Shown one piece after another: positions 57,495 to 64,000 of a stretch of 64,000 nt of DNA. The notes below the pieces were generated by a model. The model was not told where the DNA came from, did no database searches, and saw only the letters and a program-made list of their open reading frames with translations. Both the position numbers and the translations under genes were made by a program. Each line of letters begins with the position of its first letter. Position 1 is the stretch's first letter. The stretch comes from Siculibacillus lacustris (lineage in GTDB: Bacteria > Pseudomonadota > Alphaproteobacteria > Rhizobiales > Ancalomicrobiaceae). The stretch spans positions 62,001-126,000 of the forward strand of contig NZ_SJFN01000010.1 in the NCBI RefSeq assembly GCF_004328075.1, given 5' to 3'.

Positions 57495-60131
57495 TCAGGC
57501 CTGTAAAGACACGGGCGCCTCGGGCGCCGACGCGGCCTCCGCGGCCGGCGCGCGGGTCCCGGCCACCGCCAACCGGGTCTTCATCAGCACCGCCGACAAA
57601 CGGATCATCAGGTCGGGGCGATCGAACGCCGCGACGCGGCGCAGATCCATCGCCGCCGCCACCAGGCCGGAGAAGCCGACGTTGGCGGCCGCCCCCTTGA
57701 GGGTGAGCGCCTGCCGCCGCATCTCGGCGAGGTCGTCCGCCGCCCAGGCGGCGCCGATCGCCGCGAACAGCGTGGTCGCGTCCTCCCAGAACACCGCCGT
57801 CAGTTCGTCGAGGGTGTCCGCGCCGAGTTCCTCGGTGAGGTGGCGGCGATGCCGAACGTCGAGCAGCGGCGCGTCGTCGACACGGATCGAGGCGGCGGCG
57901 GCCTCCGACATGTCGGAGCGCGGTTCGGACGTGCGGCTCGACGGCGCCGGCAGCGGAAGATCTAGAGCGAAGGGCATCAGAGCGGCCTCCAGACGGTGGC
58001 GCGTGACGGGTTTGACCACGAAGTCGTTCATGCCGGCGGCGAAACAGGCGTTGCGGTCCGACGCGAAGGCATTGGCGGTCAGGCCGATGATCGGCACCAC
58101 CGCCGACAGGCCGCTGCCGCGCCGAATCCGCGCGGTCGCCTCGAGCCCGTCCATCACCGGCATCTGCATGTCCATCAGCACGATGTCGATGCCCGGCCGG
58201 GTCAGCCGGTCGACCGCCTGCGAGCCGTCGACGGCGATTTCGCTGGTGAAGCCGAGGCGCGACAACATGCCGGCGACGACGCGCCGATTGACCGCATTGT
58301 CCTCGGCGACCAGGACATGGCCGCGATGGCGCAGGGCGACGGCGGTGCGACCGTCGTCGGCGGGCGGCGGGGCCGCCTCGAAGCTCTCCGAGCCGGCGCG
58401 GCGCGCCAGCATGCGGGCGAGACGTCGGGTGGTCACCGCCCCTTCGATCACCCCGGCGACGATCCCCGACAAACGCCGGGCCCCGAACCCGTGGACCACG
58501 GTCCGCGACGGATCGATCGGCTCGCCCGCCGCCGCCGCCGCCTCGAACGAGGCGACGTCCCAGATCGTCAGGTCCGGCTCGCGGCTCGCCCGCAGCACCG
58601 GATCGAGGACAGGACCGAGCGACGCCAGATCGCGCGCGACGAGCTCGCTCACCAAGCGGCGCGAGCCGCCGACGCGCACCGTCAGATCGCCGATCGGCGG
58701 CGGTTCGTCCCGCTCGCCGACCGCTTCGACCGGAATCTCGAACCAGAAGGTGGTGCCGACGTCCGGTCGGCTGTCGACGCCGATCTGTCCGCCCAGGGCG
58801 ACGACCAGGCGTTTGGAGATCACCAGGCCGAGACCGCTGCCGCCGAAGCGCCGGCTGATCGTCGCGTCGGCCTGGGTGAATTCGGAGAACAGCCGACCCA
58901 TCGTCTCCTCGGCGATGCCGATGCCGGTATCCTCGACCTCGAAGCGCAGGCCCGTGACCCGCCGCCGGGCCCGCAGTTCGCTGACCCGGATCACCACCGC
59001 ACCGCCGTCGGTGAACTTCACCGCATTGCCGACCAGATTGATCAGCACCTGACGCAGGCGGGTCGGATCGGTCTCGTAACTGCCGAGCGGGTAGCTGGCG
59101 ACCAGCGCGAGATCCTTGCCCTCGACCCGCGGCGTCAGGATGTCGACGACGTCGTCGACCACATCGCCGAGCACCATGGTGCGCCGCTCGAGGTCGATCG
59201 CCCCGGATTCGAGCTTGGAGAAATCGAGGATGTCGTTGATCAGCGAGATCAGCGCATCGGAACAACGTCGGATCGTGTCGAGCTGTTCGCGTTGTTCGGG
59301 ATCCAGACGTTCGGTCGCCATCAGGTCGGCCATGCCGATGATGCCGTTGAGCGGCGTGCGGATCTCGTGACTCATCGTCGCCAGGAACGCCGACTTGGCG
59401 GTGTTGCCGGCGCGCGCCGCCTCGGCCGATCGCGCCAGTTCCTCGCTGAGCGTCTGCAGATGCTGGCGCGACACCTCGCCCTGGCGCAACTGCCGCCAGA
59501 TCAGCCAGATCACCGCACCCATCGCCAGGGTCAGGGCCCCGACCGACAGCGCCAGCCCGGCGAACATCCGCGACAGTTCGGACCGCTCGTCGACCTGGAT
59601 CTCCGCCTGCACCCGGCTGGTGGCGAACAGCAGGCGCTCGGTGACCGAGCGCAACGCCCGCACCTTGCCGAGCACACCGACCATCTCGACATACTGCACG
59701 GCGTGCTCCGCCTGCATCCGGTCGAACACCGGCAGCAGTCCGTGCAGCCGGGTGGCGAGATCGGCGGTCAGTTCCTGCAAGGCCGGATCGGAGCGGAACT
59801 TGCTCGGGAAGTCCGCGACCTCCATCACCTCGTGACGCGAATAGAGGATGTCGAAACGTCGCAACACCTCCTCGAGACTGGTGTCGGGGCGTCCGTCGAG
59901 AAAATCGGCGAGCGTGGCGGTGAGTTTTCCGGCTTCACGATCGGTCTGATAGGTCGCCCACAGAGCATCTTCGCGGATGCTCACGGCGACCGAATTCTGG
60001 CGTTCGTAGAGCATGCCGAAGATCGCGATGATCGACGCGAGCAGGACGAGGCCGACACCGACCAGCGCCACCAGCCCCTTCTTGCGCGCGATCGCCTCGC
60101 AGGCGTTCCAACAACGTATGCCGAGGCGCAT
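57495..60131 (-). CDS. Hybrid sensor histidine kinase with degenerate HPt domain
   Basis: The product has 878 residues from ATG 60131, which follows AGAGGA; a longer start at 60179 overlaps the previous stop as ATGATG. Two membrane helices (18-42 and 188-212) frame a helical periplasmic sensor of about 145 residues. The kinase core has H255 in MSHEIRTPLNG, the N box LINLVGNAVKF, DTGIGIA and GGSGLGL. A degenerate receiver (about 482-575) is followed by a true receiver (605-715) with D654 in MDMQMPVMDG and K707. The final HPt domain (about 755-850) reads QALTLKGAAANVG, with Leu809 where the phosphohistidine should be. It is the third gene of a signalling operon. Confidence 0.92.
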   Translation of the reverse strand: MRLGIRCWNACEAIARKKGLVALVGVGLVLLASIIAIFGMLYERQNSVAVSIREDALWATYQTDREAGKLTATLADFLDGRPDTSLEEVLRRFDILYSRHEVMEVADFPSKFRSDPALQELTADLATRLHGLLPVFDRMQAEHAVQYVEMVGVLGKVRALRSVTERLLFATSRVQAEIQVDERSELSRMFAGLALSVGALTLAMGAVIWLIWRQLRQGEVSRQHLQTLSEELARSAEAARAGNTAKSAFLATMSHEIRTPLNGIIGMADLMATERLDPEQREQLDTIRRCSDALISLINDILDFSKLESGAIDLERRTMVLGDVVDDVVDILTPRVEGKDLALVASYPLGSYETDPTRLRQVLINLVGNAVKFTDGGAVVIRVSELRARRRVTGLRFEVEDTGIGIAEETMGRLFSEFTQADATISRRFGGSGLGLVISKRLVVALGGQIGVDSRPDVGTTFWFEIPVEAVGERDEPPPIGDLTVRVGGSRRLVSELVARDLASLGPVLDPVLRASREPDLTIWDVASFEAAAAAGEPIDPSRTVVHGFGARRLSGIVAGVIEGAVTTRRLARMLARRAGSESFEAAPPPADDGRTAVALRHRGHVLVAEDNAVNRRVVAGMLSRLGFTSEIAVDGSQAVDRLTRPGIDIVLMDMQMPVMDGLEATARIRRGSGLSAVVPIIGLTANAFASDRNACFAAGMNDFVVKPVTRHRLEAALMPFALDLPLPAPSSRTSEPRSDMSEAAAASIRVDDAPLLDVRHRRHLTEELGADTLDELTAVFWEDATTLFAAIGAAWAADDLAEMRRQALTLKGAAANVGFSGLVAAAMDLRRVAAFDRPDLMIRLSAVLMKTRLAVAGTRAPAAEAASAPEAPVSLQA

Positions 60132-60175
60132 CGACCGGTTCCTCTCGGGTCGCCCCGCGACCACCACCGAAGGCA

Positions 60176-60691
60176 TCATCGAATGTCGATCGATCGGATC
60201 TGCCAAGCCGACCGGGTGAAGATCTTCTCGTTGTAGAGGGCCGGCTCGGCATCGAACGGATAGATCAGGAACAGCGGTCCCTTGTCGCGCACCGGCATCG
60301 GCTTCCCGTCCTTGCGGGTCGCCAGGATCACCGGCCACTGGCGGCAGTCGGAGATCGGCACGTCGACGGCATAGTCGTTGAGCGCGACGATGTGCAGGAC
60401 GGTGCCGTCGGCCCGCAGGCGGTCGAGCAGCACGCTGCACAGCGGGCCCTGGAAGGCGACGAGACCCTTGGTCCACGGCGTCTCGATGGTGGTCGTCCGC
60501 CCCGGCAGTTCCTCCAGCATCGCCAGATCGAAATCGGCCTTGGGACCGGCGTTGGCGACGCCGATCTTGCCGGTGACGGTCAGCACCACCGGCCCCGTCG
60601 GATCGCGCAGGGTGGCGGCGCGGGCGCTCGGCAGGGCCACCGCGAAGATCGTGGCGACACCGAACAGGGCAGCGACGGTCTTGAAGAACAT
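60176..60691 (-). CDS. Periplasmic molybdopterin-oxidoreductase-fold protein (sensor partner)
   Basis: The 171-residue protein has a signal peptide (about 1-25, ending SARA) and the SUOX-like oxidoreductase fold without further domains. Family signs are LTVTGKIGVANAG, the stretch VAFQGPLCSVLLDRLRADG and the C-terminal RDKGPLFLIYPFD with RSAWQIRSIDI. Proteins of this size usually bind no molybdenum and occur beside signalling genes. Here it stands between an HD-GYP regulator and a membrane kinase whose start overlaps its stop, so it may be the ligand-sensing periplasmic partner of that kinase. That role is inference. Confidence 0.78.
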   Translation of the reverse strand: MFFKTVAALFGVATIFAVALPSARAATLRDPTGPVVLTVTGKIGVANAGPKADFDLAMLEELPGRTTTIETPWTKGLVAFQGPLCSVLLDRLRADGTVLHIVALNDYAVDVPISDCRQWPVILATRKDGKPMPVRDKGPLFLIYPFDAEPALYNEKIFTRSAWQIRSIDIR

Positions 60692-60771
60692 CCGGGTCTC
60701 CTGTCGTCGGGACCGCGCGAGCGGCCCCGGGCGGCGTTGGGATATTTCGGGATCGCGCCGCGGCGGTCGCC

Positions 60772-61818
60772 TCAGGCGGCGCAGGCCACCGGCGTGGTGC
60801 CGGCGATGGTGATGACCTCGTCCCAACGCGAGAAGAAAGCGTCGACACAGGCCGGATCGAAATGGCGCCCGCGTCCCTCCTCGATCAGCGTTCGCGCCGC
60901 CTCCAGGGTCCAGGCCGCCTTGTAGGGCCGGACCGACATCAGCGCATCGAACACGTCGGCGAGCGCGGTGATCCGCCCGACCAGCGGAATGGCCTCGCCC
61001 GCGAGCCGGGCTGGGTAACCGGTCCCGTCCCACTTCTCGTGATGGCTGAGGGCGATCTCGGCGGCCATCTGCAGGAGCTTGGACGGCGACCCCGACAGGA
61101 TGTCCCAACCGAGCATCGCATGGGTCTCCATCACCACCCGCTCTTCGGGCGTCAGCTTTCCCGGCTTGAACAGGATCTCGTCGGGGATCCCGACCTTGCC
61201 GACGTCGTGCATCTGCGAGGCGATTTCGAGCAGCCGGCACTCTTCCTCGGAGACCCCCAGGGCCTCGGCGATCACCCGACAGATCCGCGACATGCGGGCG
61301 ATGTGGTCGCCGGTATCGGTGTCGCGCCGTTCCGTCGCCTTCGACAGGCGCCAGACGATCTCGCGTTCACGATCGAGCAATTCGCGGGTCTTGGCCGCCA
61401 CTTCGACGTCGAGCGCCGCGGCCCGATCGGCCAGGGCCTTCTGGGCGGAGCGCAGGGCGAGCAGGTTGCGCACCCGTACCTTGAACTCGGTCGGATCGAG
61501 CGGCTTGGTGAGGAAGTCGGTCGCGCCGGCCTGCAGCGCCTCGAGGCAGACCTCGCGCTCGTCGGCGGTGGTGACCATCACCACCGGCACGTGCTCGTGG
61601 GTCGGCAGGCGGCGCAGACGGCGGATGAACTCGATCCCGTCGAGTTCGGGCATCATGTAGTCGACCAGCACCAGATCGAACACCCGGTCCGACGCCAGTG
61701 CCAGGGCGGCGACCGGATCGGCCATCGCCACCGCCTCGCAGTCACCGACGCGCGTGACCAACTGGCGGACCAGAGCGAGGTTCGTCATGTTGTCGTCGAC
61801 CATCAGAACTGCGTGCAT
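60772..61818 (-). CDS. HD-GYP response regulator (cyclic-di-GMP phosphodiesterase type)
   Basis: The 348-residue protein has an N-terminal receiver domain with the phosphoacceptor D53 (LVDYMMPELDG). A coiled linker leads to an HD-GYP domain with H204-D205 in MHDVGKVGIP and the GYP triplet at 267-269 in HHEKWDGTGYP. All catalytic residues needed to hydrolyse cyclic di-GMP seem present. ATG 61818 (MHAVLMVDD) is preferred over a longer frame. It is first in the operon and is the likely output of the hybrid kinase two genes downstream, linking the sensed signal to motility or biofilm control. Confidence 0.92.
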   Translation of the reverse strand: MHAVLMVDDNMTNLALVRQLVTRVGDCEAVAMADPVAALALASDRVFDLVLVDYMMPELDGIEFIRRLRRLPTHEHVPVVMVTTADEREVCLEALQAGATDFLTKPLDPTEFKVRVRNLLALRSAQKALADRAAALDVEVAAKTRELLDREREIVWRLSKATERRDTDTGDHIARMSRICRVIAEALGVSEEECRLLEIASQMHDVGKVGIPDEILFKPGKLTPEERVVMETHAMLGWDILSGSPSKLLQMAAEIALSHHEKWDGTGYPARLAGEAIPLVGRITALADVFDALMSVRPYKAAWTLEAARTLIEEGRGRHFDPACVDAFFSRWDEVITIAGTTPVACAA

Positions 61819-62216
61819 GTCCACGATCCCCGCCTGCGATCTCTCGAAGCCATGACCTTCTTCATGGTTCGACCAATGCCGTGACCAGACCGTCACTCTA
61901 CGCGCAAAAAAATGAACGCAAATTCAATGTAAAAGTAGAAAGGCCGGCATATCTCGCATATTCGGACACATCGACCTTGATGGCGACTTACGAGTGCCGT
62001 GACGATTTGTTGCAATTTTTACCGATCGCCCCCGCATCGATCGCCGAGGGCAGACCTCGCGCCGCCAATACATGACGTTGGGGAAGTGCGGTCCTCGCCC
62101 GCTTCGCCTCGGGTCGACCGCCACCAGAGCCCTCGCGGCTTTCCCTCGCCCCGCCACGGGTCTAGACAGAACGGGCCGAGCCGCCGCAGAGCGCGCCGCC
62201 CATCGGAGGACACCCC
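61819..62216. promoter_or_regulatory. Divergent intergenic region with A+T-rich island
   Basis: This gap of 398 bases lies between the HD-GYP operon and the RbsD/FucU gene and must contain promoters for both directions. The stretch 61895-62030 is strikingly A+T-rich (for example CGCAAAAAAATGAACGC and TTGTTGCAATTTTTACCG). A 64-codon open frame from 61881 covers it but has no ribosome-binding site or likeness, so I do not call it. Confidence 0.45.
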
Positions 62217-62672
62217 ATGCTCATCGACCTCGATCCGCTCCTGACCCCGGACCTCTTGTGGGTTCTGGCCGCCATGGGCCACGGCGACGATCTCGCCTTC
62301 GTCGATTCCAACTTCCCGGCCGAGACCATCGCCCGGCGCACCACCTCCGGCCGTCTGATCCGGCTGCCGGCGATGTCGATGGCCCGCGCCGCGCGGGCGA
62401 TCTTCTCGGTCCTGCCGATCGACACCTTCGTGCCCGATCCGGTCCGCCGCATCGAAGTGGTCGGCAAGCCCGACGAGGTGCTGCCGATCCACGCCGAAGT
62501 GCTCGCCGAACTGACCGCCCGGGTCCCCGACGCCACCTTCGGCCGGATCGAACGCTTCGCCTTCTACGACACCGCCGCCCGCGGCTTCGCGGTGGTCCAG
62601 GTCGGCGATCCGCGCGCCTACGGCTGCTTCATGATCAAGAAGGGCGTGATCTTCGGCGAACCCGAGCGCTGA
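62217..62672 (+). CDS. RbsD/FucU family sugar mutarotase
   Basis: The 151-residue protein shows the family opening LLWVLAAMGHGDDLAFVDSN, with the catalytic-site His (H22) and Asp residues, and the C-terminal RAYGCFMIKKGVIF. RbsD/FucU proteins interconvert sugar anomers (ribose pyranase or fucose mutarotase). The pattern is closer to FucU; the sugar is uncertain. GGAGGA precedes the ATG. No sugar-use operon is visible, but an ABC transporter gene begins nearby. Confidence 0.87.
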   Translation: MLIDLDPLLTPDLLWVLAAMGHGDDLAFVDSNFPAETIARRTTSGRLIRLPAMSMARAARAIFSVLPIDTFVPDPVRRIEVVGKPDEVLPIHAEVLAELTARVPDATFGRIERFAFYDTAARGFAVVQVGDPRAYGCFMIKKGVIFGEPER

Positions 62673-62708
62673 GCGCCGGGCCCGCGCCCACCGCGGCGGC
62701 GTCGAGCC

Positions 62709-63434
62709 TCAGGGGGCCGGCGCCGCGGCAGGGTCGACCAGAAGGGCCTCGAGCTCGGCGATCGACCCGAGCACGACGTCGGCTTCCGCCGCCAGGCGCG
62801 CGCGGGTGCCGGTGCCGGTCAGCACCGCCACGCGCAGGCCGGCGTCGGCGGCGCGGGCCATGGCGAGGTCGTGCAGCGTGTCGCCGACCACCGCGACCGC
62901 CTCCGGCGCCACCCCGATCGCCCGGCAGAAGGCCAGCACCATGCCCGGCCCGGGCTTGCCGCCGTGACCCGAATCCCAACCGGCGACGAAGTCGATCAGC
63001 CCTTCGAGCCCGAACCGCTCGACCGTCGCGCGGATCGCCGCCTCGCCGTCGCTCGACGCGATGCCGAGGCGATAGCCGCGCCGAGCGAGACGCCCGAGGA
63101 TCGCCGCGAGATCGCCGACCGGCACCACGTCGCCGACCGCCGCGCAGAAGATCGCATCGAGTTCGTGGGTGAGCGAATCGACGTCGCCCGGCGCCCCCGC
63201 GGCGATCCACACGCGGGCGATGTCGGCGGCCGATCCCGCCGCGAAGACGCTGTCCGGATCGGCCCGGCGTCCGTCGAGCCCGATGCCCGCGACCGCCAGC
63301 AGTCGCTCGGCGAGAGCGGCGTCGCCGCGCGCCGCATGAGTCCCGGCGCGCACCGCGATCGGTCCCCAGCTCGGCCAGAAGTCGAGCAGCGTGCCGTCCT
63401 TGTCGAACAGGATCGCCCGAATGCCGTCGCTCAT
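62709..63434 (-). CDS. HAD-family hydrolase (phosphoglycolate phosphatase-like)
   Basis: The 241-residue HAD phosphatase has motif I FDKDGTLLDF (D11, D13), motif II in GIASSDGEAA (Ser), the conserved lysine in GGKPGPGM and motif IV VVGDTLHDL. A helical cap domain lies between motifs I and II (about 18-100). The substrate may be phosphoglycolate or a sugar phosphate. It starts four bases after the ABC ATPase stop, so the two are co-transcribed. Confidence 0.87.
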   Translation of the reverse strand: MSDGIRAILFDKDGTLLDFWPSWGPIAVRAGTHAARGDAALAERLLAVAGIGLDGRRADPDSVFAAGSAADIARVWIAAGAPGDVDSLTHELDAIFCAAVGDVVPVGDLAAILGRLARRGYRLGIASSDGEAAIRATVERFGLEGLIDFVAGWDSGHGGKPGPGMVLAFCRAIGVAPEAVAVVGDTLHDLAMARAADAGLRVAVLTGTGTRARLAAEADVVLGSIAELEALLVDPAAAPAP

Positions 63435-63438
63435 GCCC

Positions 63439-64000
63439 TCACCCGCCGGCCACCACCAGGAGATCGTCGCGGGCGAAACACAGGGTCACCGGCTCGCCGG
63501 CCGCCGGTAGGCGCACCGCGGGCTGGTTGAAGGCGTCGAGCGACACCGTCTGGCTCTCCAGCCGCACGCGGATCCGCACCACGGCGCCGAGGAAGCTCAC
63601 CGCCTCGACCGTCCCGGCCAGCTCGTCGCGTCCGTCCGCGGCTTCCCCGAAGGTCACCGCCTCCGGCCGCAGGGCCACCGTCACGGTATCACCGCTCGCC
63701 CGCCCCTCGACCGTATGCGCCGCCAACACCTCGCGTCCGTCGATCGCCAGGCGCCCGTTCTCGGCGTCGATCACCGTGGCGGTGAGGATGTTGAGCGTGC
63801 CGACGAAGGAGGCGACGAAGCGGGTGCGCGGGTAGTTGTAGACCTCGAACGGCGTGCCGATCTGCTCGGCGCGGCCTTCGTTCATCACCACCACGCGGTC
63901 GGACATCGACAGCGCCTCTTCCTGATCATGGGTCACGAAGATCGTGGTGATGCCGAGGTCCTTCTGCAGCGAGCGAATTTCTTCGCGCAGGCTGACCCGG
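63439..64000 (-). CDS. ABC transporter ATP-binding protein, C-terminal part (window edge)
   Basis: The frame runs off the window end, so only the last 187 codons are seen. The visible part has the end of the nucleotide-binding domain, ITTIFVTHDQEEALSMSDR with the switch histidine, then NEGRAEQIGTPFEVYNYPRT. A C-terminal TOBE domain follows (VALRPEAVTFGEA). This is the type found in sugar, polyamine or iron importers (UgpC/PotA-like); the substrate cannot be told without the rest of the operon beyond the window. Confidence 0.88.
   Translation of the reverse strand, partial: RVSLREEIRSLQKDLGITTIFVTHDQEEALSMSDRVVVMNEGRAEQIGTPFEVYNYPRTRFVASFVGTLNILTATVIDAENGRLAIDGREVLAAHTVEGRASGDTVTVALRPEAVTFGEAADGRDELAGTVEAVSFLGAVVRIRVRLESQTVSLDAFNQPAVRLPAAGEPVTLCFARDDLLVVAGG

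Noticed and set aside
61881-62075. A 64-codon plus-strand frame in the A+T-rich island before the RbsD/FucU gene
   Set aside because: It has no ribosome-binding site or family likeness and lies in what is most likely a divergent promoter region.

Overview
The window is very G+C-rich chromosomal DNA from an alphaproteobacterium, most likely of the Hyphomicrobiales (Rhizobiales). I infer this from gene content and order. A full division and cell-wall (dcw) cluster runs on the minus strand from mraZ to ftsZ and continues into lpxC, bamD and recN. ligA lies just beyond recN on the other strand. FtsZ has a long linker, murE carries the meso-diaminopimelate motif, an intracellular polyhydroxybutyrate depolymerase is present, and CtrA-type TTAA-N7-TTAA sites occur at the edges of the cluster. 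No tRNA, rRNA, CRISPR array, insertion sequence or prophage was recognised.

Layout. 0-17 kb is mostly plus-strand housekeeping: an AbrB-family membrane protein, a D-lactate/glycolate-type FAD oxidase, a giant AsmA-like protein, two tandem PrmA-type methyltransferases, an unrecognised minus-strand gene, a host-attachment (baeRF) protein, aminopeptidase P, a glutathione transferase, a minus-strand DMT exporter and ligA. 17-20 kb holds a tiny DUF3563-like gene, an acyl-CoA thioesterase and recN. 20-43.5 kb is the cell-envelope block, read right to left: rnpB, mraZ, rsmH, ftsL, ftsI, murE, murF, mraY, murD, ftsW, murG, an inserted MFS transporter, murC, murB, ddlB, ftsQ, ftsA, ftsZ, lpxC, bamD, recN. 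Most junctions overlap by 1-4 bases or are very short, which suggests translational coupling. 44-48.7 kb carries a lytic transglycosylase and an AmpD-like amidase that overlap, a TerB/DnaJ protein, a ribbon-helix-helix protein and a DJ-1/PfpI protein. 48.7-57.4 kb is a mixed metabolic region: ornithine/lysine decarboxylase, extensin-like lipoprotein, polysaccharide deacetylase, GNAT, a repeat-filled intergenic region, SDR, cytochrome b561, PhaZ, glutathione transferase and a GntR regulator. 57.4-61.8 kb is a compact signalling operon: an HD-GYP response regulator, a periplasmic molybdopterin-oxidoreductase-fold protein and a hybrid histidine kinase. The end holds a RbsD/FucU protein, a HAD phosphatase and the C-terminal part of an ABC ATPase cut by the window edge.

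How it fits together. The central block makes UDP-MurNAc-pentapeptide (murB to murF, ddlB), lipid I and II (mraY, murG), the septal synthase (ftsW, ftsI, ftsL, ftsQ) and the Z-ring (ftsA, ftsZ). It then passes to lipid A (lpxC) and outer-membrane assembly (bamD), so peptidoglycan, division and outer membrane are encoded in one line. Regulation looks concentrated at two places. The first is the mraZ promoter, where an array of TGGGA repeats at 10-bp spacing lies over a plausible -35/-10, with a CtrA-like site upstream. The second is the ftsZ-lpxC gap, which holds a perfect CtrA consensus.

The less ordinary features are a two-copy dispersed palindromic repeat (one copy framed by inverted arms), the divergent tandem PrmA paralogue, the unrecognised gene at 9.1-10.1 kb, and the sensor-kinase operon whose HPt domain has lost its phosphoacceptor histidine. 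All functions are inferred from sequence reading alone.
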